A stretch of 64,000 nucleotides of DNA from Dysidea avara. Lineage: Eukaryota; Porifera; Demospongiae; Dictyoceratida; Dysideidae. Made by a program: the position numbers and the translations under genes. Shown here one piece after another: positions 36,307 through 50,850 of this stretch. The notes beneath the pieces are model-generated. The model saw only the letters and a list, made by a program, of their open reading frames with translations, was not told the DNA's origin and ran no database searches. The stretch is from positions 7,378,614 through 7,442,613 of the forward strand of contig NC_089273.1 in the NCBI RefSeq assembly GCF_963678975.1, read 5' to 3'. How positions within the stretch are numbered: position 1 is the first letter of the stretch; every line of letters begins with the position of its first letter.

Positions 36307-36633
36307 ATCTAATCCAAAACAGCCAAGCTGTAAAAAAAGAGTGCGGCCCTGAGAAAGGCTATGGTGAAAAAAGATGTGAAATCCAAGGTGGCGGCCAAGA
36401 AATGGCTGTGATGGTAGGTTAATGGTAAAAATTTTAATAACAACAATTCAGTGAATTTGGTGCCGCTTGGTCTTGGCACAAAATTCACTTGAATTGTTGT
36501 TATTAAAATTTTTACCATTAACCTACCATCACAGCCATTTCTTGGCCGCCACCTTGGATTTCACATCTTTTTTCACCATAGCCTTTCTCAGGGCCGCACT
36601 CTTTTTTTACAGCTTGGCTGTTTTGGATTAGAT
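36307..36633. repeat. Foldback palindrome at 3' end of copy C
   Basis: Same palindrome as at 4262, preceded by the tail stem-loop (36252-36282, with a mismatched loop side). The arms carry AGTGCGGCCCT and its complement. The block GTGCGGCCC is also present in the element head. Confidence 0.9.
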
Positions 36634-36739
36634 ATGGTTTAACTTCACACATTCCGCAAAAATAATCAATATCTAAATGGTAAACAAGTCTCTAATAACA
36701 AGTAAATCAACCAACAATCATTCACCTCAGGAACTGGAA

Positions 36740-37045
36740 CAAGTTTCGTTGAACATGTGTCTCCTTCGTGGATAACTCACTAATCACTACTATGTGGATG
36801 TGGAACCGCTAAAAGTGTAAAACGTCTGATCCATCAAGAATTTCTATAGATTTCTATCTCCAGGAGGTGCTGTTTCACTATAACGTACTATCTATAATTG
36901 TTTTCATCTACTGGGGTGTAGAATATAACAGTTATAACACGATTACTTGGAATATGACTAAATATACGTACTCTCACTCAAGCGCTGTGCGCTCTTGTGA
37001 ATCATGCATATATTTTAGTCATATCCTTCTTAAGCATGTCATAAC
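36740..37045 (+). repeat. Dispersed repeat, inverted partner at 53940-54240
   Basis: By eye this segment matches the reverse complement of 53940-54240 along its length. Shared pieces include ATGACTAAATATACGT, CATATATTTTAGTCAT, CTATCTATA and CATCTACTG-GGTGTAGAATAT. It lies between copies C and D. There is no gene. Inside it, TATGACTAAATATA and TATATTTTAGTCATAT are inverted, so each copy can form a hairpin. Confidence 0.7.
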
Positions 37046-40000
37046 TATAAATTATATATACTTACCTGTGGTTTGAGGGATAGATGCCAAAATATATACC
37101 TGGAATTGTATTTGAAGCTTCACATCATCCTGGTATATACAGTGTATACAGTACCATGATCACATGAAACTTCAGATGTGCCACCAGGTACATATCAAGA
37201 CACACGATAGTGTGTCGTGCGGCCCAAGAAGCCGGCGCGCCACACCGTGAGTATATTAACAGGCAGAAAGAAAATGCAATTTTCACACCTATGTAGCTCT
37301 GTGATCCCTTATCCGATTGGAACCAAATTTGCTACAGACGTGCCGGCCAGTTATGGGAGTCTACATACCAAATTTGAAGGAAATTGGTCCAGCCAATTCC
37401 GAGATACGAGCGAATAAAATTTCGTTTTAATTTCTTCGTTTTTTTCTTCTTTTTCTTCATCTTCTTCATTTCGCACACTTCACAAAATCTGCCATAAAAC
37501 ACGAATTCGTACTCGGATAGGGCTAAAATTTGGCACACTTGAAGAGCTCATTAAGGCGGATCTCAGTACCAACATTGGTAGGAATCTGATCAACATTCAC
37601 GGAGTTATGACCAATTATGTGCGTAAGATAAGGTCGAAGGTCTGTCACGCCTACAGGGTAAACCCCTTGGAGAAATGAGTTGAAAATTGATATGTAGATG
37701 GAGTAACCATCGTAGGAGTGCCTTTTTGTGGTTTGAAAGGAATTTAGATAAAGACCATGGATATATGACACAAAACCCAACCTGTGTCAAAATTACGCGA
37801 TCGATTTTTCTGAATAAAAAAACTATTAGTTTTCACATCTACTAGGCAAACCGCTTAGAGCAATGAGCTGAAAATCAGTATGTAGCTGGAATAATCATCA
37901 TAGAAAGTCCTTCCAGTAGTACAGAAGAATTGGATTACAAACCACTGAGTTATGATTCGAAAGGCAACTACGTGTTGCAAATGCGAGATCGAGACACTCT
38001 AATAGAACAGTCACCCTAATAGAGCATTTAGCTACATTTATAACTTACTCCATTATAGAATTATATTACATTGCAAGATATTCTGTACGGAATTCAGCTA
38101 CAAACAGTTAATATGATAGACAATTCAGCTACATGTAAGTCAACCTGTAGAGAGTTCATCTAGAAACAAGTCACTCTGTATAAGCTAGAAGAAGTCACCT
38201 TGTAGAGAGTTCAGCTACAAAGAAACTACCATGTAGAGAGTTCAACTGCAAACAAATCACCCTGTAGAGAACCCAGCTACAAACAAACATGCCCTGTAAA
38301 AAGATCAGCTAGAAGAAGTTACGTTGTAGAGAGTTCAGCTACAAAGAAACCACCATGTAGAGAGTTCAGCTGCAAACAAATCACCCAGTAGAAAGTTCAG
38401 CTATGAACAGATCACCCTGTAGAGAGTTCAGCTACAAACAAATCACCCTGTAGAGAGTTCAGTTACAAAGAAACCACCATGTAGAGAGTTCAGCTGCAAA
38501 CAAATCACCCTGTAGAAAGTTCAGCTATGAACAGATCACCCTGTTGAGAGTTCACTTAGAAACAAGTCATCCTGTAGAGAGATCAGCAAGAAGTATCACC
38601 TTGTAGAGAGTTCAGCTACAAACAAATCACCTGTACAGAGTTCAGCTACAAACAAATCACCCTTTACAGAGATCAGCTAGAAGAAGTCACCTTGTAGAAA
38701 GTTCAGCTATAAAGAAACCACCATGTAGAGAGTTCAGCTGCAAATAAATCCCCTATAGAGGGTTCAGCTAGAAACAAGTCACCCTGTAGAGAGATCAGCT
38801 AGAAACAAATCACCCTGTAGAGAGTTCAGCTAGAAGAAGTCACATTGTAGAGAGTTCAGCACAAAGAAACTACCATGTAGAGAGTTCAGCTGCAACAAAT
38901 CACCATGTAGAGAACTCAGCTACAAACAAATCGCCCTGTAGAAAGATCAGCTAGAAGAAGTTACCTTGTAGGGAGTTCAGCTACGAACAGATCACCCTGT
39001 AGAGAGTTCAGCTAAAAACAAATCACCCTGTAGACAGTTCAGTTACAAAGAAGCCACAATGTAGAGAGTTCAGTTGCAAAAAAATCAATCACTCTGTAGA
39101 GAGTTCAGCTACAAGAGGTCACCTTGTAGAGAGTTCAGCTGCAAATAAATCACCCTATAGAGAATTCAGCTACAAACAAATCACCCTGTAGAAAGATCAG
39201 CTAGAAGAAGTTACCTTGTAGAGACTTCAGCTACAAAGAAACCACCATGTAGAGAGTTCAGCTGCAAACAAATCACCCTGTAGAGAGTTCAGCTAGAAAC
39301 AAGTCACCCTGTAGAGAGATCAGCTAGAAACAAATCACCCTGTAGAGAGTTCAGTCAGAATAAGTCACATTGTAGAGAGTTCAGCTATAAAGAAACTACC
39401 ATGTAGAGAGTTCAGCTGCAAACAAACACCCTGTAGAGAACTCAGTTACAAACAAATCGCCCTGTAGAAAGATCAGCTAGAAGAATTTACCTTGTAGGGA
39501 GTTCAGCTACAAAGAAATCATCATGTAGAGAGTTCAGCTGCAAACAAATCATCCTGTAGAGAGTTCAGCTATGAAAAGATCACCCTGTAGAGAGTTCAGC
39601 TAGAAGAAGTCACCTTTTAGAGTGTTCAGCTACAAAGCAACCACCATGTAGAGAGTTCAGCTGCAAACAAATCACCCTGTAGAGAATTCAGCTACAAACA
39701 AATCGCCCTGTAGAGAGACCAGCTAGAAACAAGTCACCCTGTAGACAGATCAGCTAGAAGAAGTTACCTTGTAGAGAGTTCACCTGCAAATGAATCATCT
39801 TGTAGATAATTCAGCTGCAAACAAACCGCCCTGTAGAAAGATCAGCTAGAAGAAGTTACCTTGTAGAGAGTTCAGTTACAAATAAACCATCATGTAGAGA
39901 GTTCAGCTGCAAAGAAATCACCCTGTAGAGCATTCAAATCACCCTGCAGAGAGTTCGGCTGCAAACAGTTCACCCTGTAGAGAGATCAGCTAGAAGAGGT

Positions 40001-40140
40001 TACCTTGTAGAGTGTTCAGCTACATAGAAACCATGATGTAGAGAGTTCAGCTGCAAACGAATCACCCAGTAGAAAGTTCAGCTATGAACAGATCACCCTG
40101 TAGAGAGTTCAGCTACAAACAAATCACCCTGTAGAGAGTT

Positions 40141-43100
40141 CAGTTACAAAGAAACCACCATGTAGATAGTTCAGCTGCAAACAAATCACCCTGTAGAAAG
40201 TTCAGCTATGAACATATGACCCTGTTGAAAGTTCAGTTAGAAACAAGTCATCCTGTAGAGAGATCAGCAAGAAGTATCACCTTGTAGAGAGTTCAGCTAC
40301 GAACAAATCACCTGTACAGAGTTCAGCTACAAACAAATCATCCTGTACAGAGATCAGCTAGAAGAAGTCACCTTGTAGAAAGTTCAGCTATAAAGAAACC
40401 ACCATGTAGAGAGTTCAGCTGCAAATAAATCCCCTGTAGAGGGTTCAGCTAGAAACAAGTCACCCTGTAGAGAAATCAGCTAGAAACAAGTCACCCTATA
40501 GAGAGTTCAGCTAGAAGAAGTCACATTGTAGAGAGTTCAGCACAAAGAAACTACCATGTAGAGAGTTCAGCTGCAACAAATCACCCTGTAGAGAACTCAG
40601 CTACAAACAAATCGCCCTGTAGAAAGATCAGCTAGAAGAAGTTACCTTGTAGGGAGTTCAGCTACGAACAGATCACCCTGTAGAGAGTTCAGCTAAAAAC
40701 AAATCACCCTGTAGACAGTTCAGTTACAAAGAAACCACCATGTAGAGAGTTCAGCTGCAAAAAAATCAATCACTCTGTAGAGAGTTCAGCTAGAAGAAGT
40801 CACCTTGTAGAGAGTTCAGCTGCAAATAAATCACCCTGTAGAGCGTTTAAATCACCCTGCAGAGAGTTCGGCTGCAAACAGTTCACCCTGTAGAGAGATC
40901 AGCTAGAAGAGGTTACCTTGTAGAGTGTTCAGCTACATAGAAACCATGATGTAGAGAGTTCAGCTGCAAACAAATCACCCAGTAGAAAGTTCAGCTATGA
41001 ACAGATCACCCTGTAGAGAGTTCAGCTACAAACAAATCACCCTGTAGAGAGTTCATTTACAAAGAAACCACCATGTAGATAGTTCAGCTGCAAACAAATC
41101 ACCCTGTAGAAAGTTCAGCTATGAACATATGACCCTGTTGAGAGTTCAGTTAGAAACAAGTTATCCTGTAGAGAGATCAGCAAGAAGTATCACCTTGTAG
41201 AGAGTTCAGCTACAAACAAATCACCTCTAGAGAGTTCAGCTACAAACAAATCACCCTGTACAGAGATCAGCTAGAAGAAGTCACCTTGTAGAAAGTTCAG
41301 CTATAAAGAAACCACCATGTAGAGAGTTCAGCAGCAAATAAATCCCCTGTAGAGGGTTCAGCTAGAAACAAGTCACCCTGTACAGAAATCAGCTAGAAAC
41401 AAGTCACCCTATAGAGAGTTCAGCTAGAAGAAGTCACATTGTAGAGAGTTCAGCACAAAGAAACTACAATGTAGAGAGTTCAGCTGCAACAAATCACCCT
41501 GTAGAGAACTCAGCTACAAACAAATCGCCCTGTAGAAAGATCAGCTAGAAGAAGTTACCTTGTAGGGAGTTCAGCTACGAACAGATCACCCTGTAGAGAG
41601 TTCAGCTAAAAACAAATCACCCTGTAGACAGTTCAGTTGCAAAGAAACCACCATGTAGAGAGTTCAGCTGCAAAAAAATCAATTACTCTGTAGAGAGTTC
41701 AGCTAGAAGAAGTCACCTTGTAGAGAGTTCAGCTGCAAATAAATCACCCTGTAGAGAATTCAGCTACAAACAAATCACCCTGTAGAAAGATCAGCTAGAA
41801 GAAGTTACCTTGTAGAGACTTCAGCTACAAAGAAACCACCATGTATAGAGTTCAGCTGCAAACAAATCACCCTGTAGGGAGTTCAGCTAGAAACAAGTCA
41901 CCCTGTAGAGAGATCAGCTAGAAACAAGTCACCCTGTAGAGAGTTCAGTCAGAAGAAGTTACATTATAGAGAGTTCAGCTATAAAGAAACTACCATGTAG
42001 AGAGTTCAGCTGCAAACAAACACCCTGTAGTGAACTCAGCTGCAAATAAATTACCCTGTAGAAAGATCAGCTAGAAGAAATTACCTTGTAGAGACTTCAG
42101 CTACAAAGAAACCACCATGTAGAGAGTTCAGCTGCAAACAAATCACCCTGTAGGGAGTTCAGCTAGAAACAAGTCACCCTGTAGAGAGTTCAGTTACAAA
42201 GAAACCACCATGTAGATAGTTCAGCTGCAAACAAATCACCCTGTAGAAAGTTCAGCTATGAACATATGACCCTGTTGAAAGTTCAGTTAGAAACAAGTCA
42301 TCCTGTAGAGAGATCAGCAAGAAGTATCACCTTGTAGAGAGTTCAGCTACGAACAAATCACCTGTACAGAGTTCAGCTACAAACAAATCATCCTGTACAG
42401 AGATCAGCTAGAAGAAGTCACCTTGTAGAAAGTTCAGCTATAAAGAAACCACCATGTAGAGAGTTCAGCTGCAAATAAATCCCCTGTAGAGGGTTCAGCT
42501 AGAAACAAGTCACCCTGTAGAGAAATCAGCTAGAAACAAGTCACCCTATAGAGAGTTCAGCTAGAAGAAGTCACATTGTAGAGAGTTCAGCACAAAGAAA
42601 CTACCATGTAGAGAGTTCAGCTGCAACAAATCACCCTGTAGAGAACTCAGCTACAAACAAATCGCCCTGTAGAAAGATCAGCTAGAAGAAGTTACCTTGT
42701 AGGGAGTTCAGCTACGAACAGATCACCCTGTAGAGAGTTCAGCTAAAAACAAATCACCCTGTAGACAGTTCAGTTACAAAGAAACCACCATGTAGAGAGT
42801 TCAGCTGCAAAAAAATCAATCACTCTGTAGAGAGTTCAGCTAGAAGAAGTCACCTTGTAGAGAGTTCAGCTGCAAATAAATCACCCTGTAGAGCGTTTAA
42901 ATCACCCTGCAGAGAGTTCGGCTGCAAACAGTTCACCCTGTAGAGAGATCAGCTAGAAGAGGTTACCTTGTAGAGTGTTCAGCTACATAGAAACCATGAT
43001 GTAGAGAGTTCAGCTGCAAACAAATCACCCAGTAGAAAGTTCAGCTATGAACAGATCACCCTGTAGAGAGTTCAGCTACAAACAAATCACCCTGTAGAGA

Positions 43101-44240
43101 GTTCATTTACAAAGAAACCACCATGTAGATAGTTCAGCTGCAAACAAATCACCCTGTAGAAAGTTCAGCTATGAACATATGACCCTGTTGAGAGTTCAGT
43201 TAGAAACAAGTTATCCTGTAGAGAGATCAGCAAGAAGTATCACCTTGTAGAGAGTTCAGCTACAAACAAATCACCTCTAGAGAGTTCAGCTACAAACAAA
43301 TCACCCTGTACAGAGATCAGCTAGAAGAAGTCACCTTGTAGAAAGTTCAGCTATAAAGAAACCACCATGTAGAGAGTTCAGCAGCAAATAAATCCCCTGT
43401 AGAGGGTTCAGCTAGAAACAAGTCACCCTGTACAGAAATCAGCTAGAAACAAGTCACCCTATAGAGAGTTCAGCTAGAAGAAGTCACATTGTAGAGAGTT
43501 CAGCACAAAGAAACTACAATGTAGAGAGTTCAGCTGCAACAAATCACCCTGTAGAGAACTCAGCTACAAACAAATCGCCCTGTAGAAAGATCAGCTAGAA
43601 GAAGTTACCTTGTAGGGAGTTCAGCTACGAACAGATCACCCTGTAGAGAGTTCAGCTAAAAACAAATCACCCTGTAGACAGTTCAGTTGCAAAGAAACCA
43701 CCATGTAGAGAGTTCAGCTGCAAAAAAATCAATTACTCTGTAGAGAGTTCAGCTAGAAGAAGTCACCTTGTAGAGAGTTCAGCTGCAAATAAATCACCCT
43801 GTAGAGAATTCAGCTACAAACAAATCACCCTGTAGAAAGATCAGCTAGAAGAAGTTACCTTGTAGAGACTTCAGCTACAAAGAAACCACCATGTAGAGAG
43901 TTCAGCTGCAAACAAATCACCCTGTAGGGAGTTCAGCTAGAAACAAGTCACCCTGTAGAGAGATCAGCTAGAAACAAGTCACCCTGTAGAGAGTTCAGTC
44001 AGAAGAAGTTACATTATAGAGAGTTCAGCTATAAAGAAACTACCATGTAGAGAGTTCAGCTGCAAACAAACACCCTGTAGTGAACTCAGCTGCAAATAAA
44101 TTACCCTGTAGAAAGATCAGCTAGAAGAAATTACCTTGTAGAGACTTCAGCTACAAAGAAACCACCATGTAGAGAGTTCAGCTGCAAACAAATCACCCTG
44201 TAGGGAGTTCAGCTAGAAACAAGTCACCCTGTAGAGAGAT
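40141..44240 (+). repeat. 2,050 bp tandem duplication inside the array
   Basis: 40141-42190 and 42191 to about 44240 are nearly identical. CAGTTACAAAGAAACCACCA starts at 40141 and 42191, and GAGCGTTTAA at 40841 and 42891, both offset exactly 2050. Only scattered substitutions are seen. Confidence 0.88.
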
Positions 44241-44849
44241 CAGCTAGAAACAAATCACCCTGTAGAGAGTTCAGTCAGAATAAGTCACATTGTAGAGAGT
44301 TCAGCTATAAAGAAACTACCATGTAGAGAGTTCAGCTGCAAACAAACACCCTTTAGAGAACTCAGTTACAAACAAATCGCCCTGTAGAAAGATCAGCTAG
44401 AAGAATTTACCTTGTAGGGAGTTCAGCTACAAAGAAATCATCATGTAGAGAGTTCAGCTGCAAACAAATCATCCTGTAGAGAGTTCAGCTATGAAAAGAT
44501 CACCCTGTAGAGAGTTCAGCTAGAAGAAGTCACCTTTTAGAGTGTTCAGCTACAAAGCAACCACCATGTAGAGAGTTCAGCTGCAAACAAATCACCCTGT
44601 AGAGAATTCAGCTACAACTAAATCGCCCTGTAGAGAGACCAGCTAGAAACAAGTCACCCTGTAGACAGATCAGCTAGAAGAAGTTACCTTGTAGAGAGTT
44701 CACCTGCAAATGAATCATCTTGTAGATAATTCAGCTGCAAACAAACCGCCCTGTAGAAAGATCAGCTGGAAGAAGTTACCTTGTAGAGAATTCAGTTACA
44801 AATAAACCATCATGTAGAGAGTTCAGCTGCAAAGAAATCACCCTGTAGA

Positions 44850-47800
44850 GCGTTTAAATCAACCTGCAGAGAGTTCGGCTGCAAACAGTTCACCCTGTAG
44901 AGAGATCAGCTAGAAGAGGTTACCTTGTAGAGTGTTCAGCTACATAGAAACCATGATGTAGAGAGTTCAGCTGCAAACAAATCACCCAGTAGAAAGTTCA
45001 GCTATGAACAGATCACCCTGTAGAGAGTTCAGCTACAAACAAATCACCCTGTAGAGAGTTCAGTTACAAAGAAACCACCATGTAGATAGTTCAGCTGCAA
45101 ACAAATCACCCTGTAGAAAGTTCAGCTATGAACATATGACCCTGTTGAGAGTTCAGTTAGAAACAAGTCATCCTGTAGAGAGATCAGCAAGAAGTATCAC
45201 CTTGTAGAGAGTTCAGCTACAAACAAATCACCTCTAGAGAGTTCAGCTACAAACAAATCACCCTGTACAGAGATCAACTAGAAGAAGTCACCTTGTAGAA
45301 AGTTCAGCTATAAAGAAACCACCATGTAGAGAGTTCAGCAGCAAATAAATCCCCTGTAGAGGGTTCAGCTAGAAACAAGTCACCCTGTATAGAAATCAGC
45401 TAGAAACAAGTCACCCTATAGAGAGTTCAGCTAGAAGAAGTCACATTGTAGAGAGTTCAGCACAATGAAACTACCATGTAGAGAGTTCAGCTGCAACAAA
45501 TCACCCTGTAGAGAACTCAGCTACAAACAAATCACCCTGTAGAAAGATCAGCTAGAAGAAGTTACCTTGTAGGGAGTTCAGCTACGAACAGATCACCCTG
45601 TAGAGAGTTCAGCTAAAAACAAATCACCCTGTAGACAGTTCAGTTACAAAGAAACCACCATGTAGAGAGTTCAGCTGCAATAAAATCAATCACTCTGTAG
45701 AGAGTTCAGCTAGAAAAAGTCACCTTGTAGAGAGTTAAGCTGCAAATAAATCACCCTGTAGAGAATTCAGCTACAAACAAATCACCCTGTAGAAAGATCA
45801 GCTAGAAGAAGTCACCTTGTAGAGACTTCAGCTACAAAGAAACCACCATGTAGAGAGTTTAGCTGCTAACAAATCACCCTGTAGGGAGTTCAGCTCGAAA
45901 CAAGTCACCCTGTAGAGAGATCAGCTAGAAACAAGTCACCCTGTAGGGAGTTCAGTCAGAAGAAGTCACATTGTAGAGAGTTCAGCTATAAAGAAACTAC
46001 CATTTAGAGAGTTCAGCTGCAAACAAACACCCTGTAGTGAACTCAGCTACAAACAAATTGCCCTGTAGAATGATCAGCTAGAAGAATTTACCTTGTAGGG
46101 AGTTCAGCTACAAACAAATCACCCTGTAGAGAGTTCAGCTACAAAGAAATCATCATGTATAGAGTTCAGTTGCATACAAATCATCCTGTAGAGAGTTCAG
46201 CTATGAAATGATCACCCTGTAGAGAGTTCAGCTAGAAGAAGTCACCTTTTAGAGAGTTCAGCTGCAAAGCAACCACCATGTAGAGAGTTCAGCTGCAAAC
46301 AAATCACCCTGTAGAGATTTCAACTACAAACTAATCGCCCTGTAGAGAGACCAGCTAGAAACAAGTCACCCTGTAGACAGATCATCTAGAAGAAGTTACC
46401 TTGTAGAGAGTTCGGCTGCAAATGAATCACCTTGTAGATAATTCAGCTGCAAACAAACCGCCCTGTAGAAAGATCAGCTAGATGAAGTTACCTTGTAGAG
46501 AGTTCAGTTACAAATAAACCATCATGTAGAGAGTTCAGCTGCAAAGAAATCACCCTGTAGAGCGTTTAAATCACCCTGCAGAGAGTTCGGCTGCAAACAG
46601 TTCACTCAGTAGAGAGATCAGCTAGAAGAGGTTACCTTGTAGAGTGTTCAGCTACAAAGAAACCATCATGTAGAGAGTCCAGCTGCAAACAAATCACCCA
46701 GTAGAAAGTTCAGCTATGAACAGATCACTCTGTAGAGAGTTCAGCTACAAACAAATCACCATGTAGAGAGTTCAGTTACAAAGAAACCATCATGTAGAGA
46801 GTTCAGCTGCAAACAAATCACCCTGTAGAAAGTTCAGCTATGAACATATGACCCTGTTGAGAGTTCAGTTAGAAACAAGCCATCCTGTAGAGAGATCAGC
46901 TAGAAGTATCACCTTGTAGAGACTTCAGCTATAAAGAAACCACCATATAGAGAGTTTAGCTGCAAACAAATCACCCTGTAGGGAGTTCAGCTAGAAACAA
47001 GTCACCCTGTAGAGAGTTCAGTCAGAAGAAGTCACATTGTAGAGAGTTCAGCTATAAAGAAACTACCATGTAGAGAGTTCAGCTGCAAACAAACACCCTG
47101 TAGAGAACTCAGCTACAAACTAATCGCCCTGTGGAAAGATCAGCTAGAAGAATTTACCTTGTAGGGAGTTCAGCTACAAACAAATCACCCTGTAGAGAGT
47201 TCAGCTACAAAGAAATCATCATGTAGAGAGTTCAGCTGCAAACAAATCATCCTGTAGAGAGTTCAGCTATGAAAAGATCACCCTGTAGAGAGTTCAGTTA
47301 GAAGAAGCCTTTTAGAGTGTTCAGCTACAAAGCAACCACCATGTAGAGAGTTCAGCTGCAAACAAATCACCCTGTAGAGAATTCAGCTACAAACAAATCG
47401 CCCTGTAGAGAGACCAGCTAGAAACAAGTCACCCTGTAGACAGATCAGTTGGAAGAAGTTACCTTGTAGAGAGTTCGGCTGCAAATAAATCACCTTGTAG
47501 ATAATTTAGCTGCAAACAAACCGCCCTGTAGAAAGATCAGCTGGAAGAAGTTACCTTGTAGAGAATTCAGTTACAAATAAACCATCATGTAGAGAGTTCA
47601 GCTGCAAAGAAATCACCCTGTAGAGCGTTTAAATCAACCTGCAGAGAGTTCGGCTGCAAACAGTTCACCCTGTAGTGAGATCAGCTAGAAGAGGTTACCT
47701 TGTAGAGTGTTCAGCTACATAGAAACCATGATGTAGGGAGTTCAGCTGCAAACAAATCACCCAGTAGAAAGTTCAGCTATGAACAGATCACCCTGTAGAG

Positions 47801-50390
47801 AGTTCAGCTACAAACAAATCACCCTGTAGAGAGTTCAGTTACAAAGAAACCACCATGTAGATAGTTCAGCTGCAAACAAATCACCCTGTAGAAAGTTCAG
47901 CTATGAACATATGACCCTGTTGAGAGTTCAGTTAGAAACAAGTCATCCTGTAGAGAGATCAGCAAGAAGTATCACCTTGTAGAGAGTTCAGCTACAAACA
48001 AATCACCTCTAGAGAGTTCAGCTACAAACAAATCACCCTGTACAGAGATCAACTAGAAGAAGTCACCTTGTAGAAAGTTCAGCTATAAAGAAACCACCAT
48101 GTAGAGAGTTCAGCAGCAAATAAATCCCCTGTAGAGGGTTCAGCTAGAAACAAGTCACCCTGTACAGAAATCAGCTAGAAACAAGTCACCCTATAGAGAG
48201 TTCAGCTAGAAGAAGTCACATTGTAGAGAGTTCAGCACAATGAAACTACCATGTAGAGAGTTCAGCTGCAACAAATCACCCTGTAGAGAACTCAGCTACA
48301 AACAAATCTCCTGTAGAAAGATCAGCTAGAAGAAGTTACCTTGTAGGGAGTTCAGCTACGAACAGATCACCCTGTAGAGAGTTCAGCTAAAAACAAATCA
48401 CCCTGTAGACAGTTCAGTTACAAAGAAACCACCATGTAGAGAGTTCAGCTGCAATAAAATCAATCACTCTGTAGAGAGTTCAGCTAGAAAAAGTCACCTT
48501 GTAGAGAGTTAAGCTGCAAATAAATCACCCTGTAGAGAATTCAGCTACAAACAAATCACCCTGTAGAAAGATCAGCTAGAAGAAGTCACCTTGTAGAGAC
48601 TTCAGCTACAAAGAAACCACCATGTAGAGAGTTTAGCTGCTAACAAATCGCCCTGTAGGGAGTTCAGCTCGAAACAAGTCACCCTGTAGAGAGATCAGCT
48701 AGAAACAAGTCACCCTGTAGGGAGTTCAGTCAGAAGAAGTCACATTGTAGATAGTTCAGCTATAAAGAAACTACCATTTAGAGAGTTCAGCTGCAAACAA
48801 ACACCCTGTAGTGAACTCAGCTACAAACAAATTGCCCTGTAGAATGATCAGCTAGAAGAATTTACCTTGTAGGGAGTTCAGCTACAAACAAATCACCCTG
48901 TAGAGAGTTCAGCTACAAAGAAATCATCATGTAGAGAGTTCAGCTGCAAACAAATCATCCTGTAGAGAGTTCAGCTATGAAAAGATCACCCTGTAGAGAG
49001 TTCAGTTAGAAGAAGCCTTTTAGAGTGTTCAGCTACAAAGCAACCACCATGTAGAGAGTTCAGCTGCAAACAAATCACCCTGTAGAGAATTCAGCTACAA
49101 ACAAATCGCCCTGTAGAGAGACCAGCTAGAAACAAGTCACCCTGTAGACAGATCAGTTGGAAGAAGTTACCTTGTAGAGAGTTCGGCTGCAAATAAATCA
49201 CCTTGTAGATAATTTAGCTGCAAACAAACCGCCCTGTAGAAAGATCAGCTGGAAGAAGTTACCTTGTAGAGAATTCAGTTACAAATAAACCATCATGTAG
49301 AGAGTTCAGCTGCAAAGAAATCACCCTGTAGAGCGTTTAAATCACCCTTCAGAGAGTTCGGCTGCAAACAGTTCACTCAGTAGAGAGATCAGCTAGAAGA
49401 GGTTACCTTGTAGAGTGTTCAGCTACAAAGAAACCATCATGTAGAGAGTCCAGCTGCAAACAAATCACCCAGTAGAAAGTTCAGCTATGAACAGATCACT
49501 CTGTAGAGAGTTCAGCTACAAACAAATCACCATGTAGAGAGTTCAGTTACAAAGAAACCATCATGTAGAGAGTTCAGCTGCAAACAAATCACCCTGTAGA
49601 AAGTTCAGCTATGAACATATGACCCTGTTGAGAGTTCAGTTAGAAACAAGCCATCCTGTAGAGAGATCAGCTAGAAGTATCACCTTGTAGAGACTTCAGC
49701 TACAAAGAAACCACCATATAGAGAGTTTAGCTGCAAACAAATCACCCTGTAGGGAGTTCAGCTAGAAACAAGTCACCCTGTAGAGAGTTCAGTCAGAAGA
49801 AGTCACATTGTAGAGAGTTCAGCTATAAAGAAACTACCATGTAGAGAGTTCAGCTGCAAACAAACACCCTGTAGAGAACTCAGCTACAAACTAATCGCCC
49901 TGTGGAAAGATCAGCTAGAAGAATTTACCTTGTAGGGAGTTCAGCTACAAACAAATCACCCTGTAGAGAGTTCAGCTACAAAGAAATCATCATGTAGAGA
50001 GTTCAGCTGCAAACAAATCATCCTGTAGAGAGTTCAGCTATGAAAAGATCACCCTGTAGAGAGTTCAGTTAGAAGAAGCCTTTTAGAGAGTTCAGCTACA
50101 AAGCAACCACCATGTAGAGAGTTCAGCTGCAAACAAATCACCCTGTAGAGAATTCAGCTACAAACAAATCGCCCTGTAGAGAGACCAGCTAGAAACAAGT
50201 CACCCTGTAGACAGATCAGTTGGAAGAAGTTACCTTGTAGAGAGTTCGGCTGCAAATAAATCACCTTGTAGATAATTTAGCTGCAAACAAACCGCCCTGT
50301 AGAAAGATCAGCTAGAAGAAGTTACCTTGTAGAGAGTTCAGTTACAAATAAACCATCATGTAGAGAGTTCAGCTGCAAAGAACCCTGCAG
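44850..50390 (+). repeat. About 2,775 bp tandem duplication inside the array
   Basis: CGTTTAAATCAACCTGCAGA is at 44851 and 47626 (offset 2775). GCTATGAACAGATCACC is offset about 2777, and AGCGTTTAAATCACCCT is at 46561 and 49332 (offset 2771), so small indels separate the two blocks. More substitutions are visible than in the 2,050 bp pair. Confidence 0.82.
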
Positions 50391-50850
50391 AGAATCACTG
50401 GGTTCTTAAATCACCCTGCAGAGAGTTTGGCTGCAAACAGTTCACCCTGTAGAGAGATCAGCTAGAAGAGGTTACTTTGTAGAGTGTTCAGCTACAAAGA
50501 AACCATCATGTAGAGAGTTCAGCTACAAACAAATCACTCTGTAGAGAGATCATCTACAAAAAGATCACCCTGTAGAGAGTTCAGCTAGAAGAAGTCACCT
50601 TGTAGAAAGTTCAGCTATAAAGAAACCACCATGTAGAGAGTTCAGCTGCAAATAAATCCCCTGTAGAGGGTTCAGCTAGAAACAAGTCACCCTGTAGAGA
50701 GATCAGCTATAAACAAGTTATCCTGTAGAGAGTTCAGCTAGAAGAAGTCACATTGTAGAGAGTTCAGCACAAAGAAACTACCATGTAGAGAGTTCAGCTG
50801 CAACAAATCACCCTGTAGAGAACTCAGCTACAAGCAAATCGCCCTGTAGA

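Larger units (their letters stand above)
29440..36633 (+). mobile_element. Composite satellite-carrying element, copy C
   Basis: A complete copy from ATCAAGACACAC (29440) to GGATTAGAT (36633). It is flanked by AT on both sides (29438-29439, 36634-36635). The head (29440 to about 30260) has the GACACAC/GTGTGTC hairpin, the GC-rich CCCAAGAAGCCGG block, a TTC-rich run and diverged TCACGCCTAC units. The satellite array and palindrome follow. No coding capacity is recognised. Confidence 0.9.

Noticed and set aside
29440..36633. Canonical Helitron (TC...CTRR)
   Set aside because: The copies begin ATC, but the 3' end is a long palindrome ending GGATTAGAT with no CTRR end, and the flanking dinucleotides differ from a fixed A/T target. 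A Helentron-like origin is not excluded.
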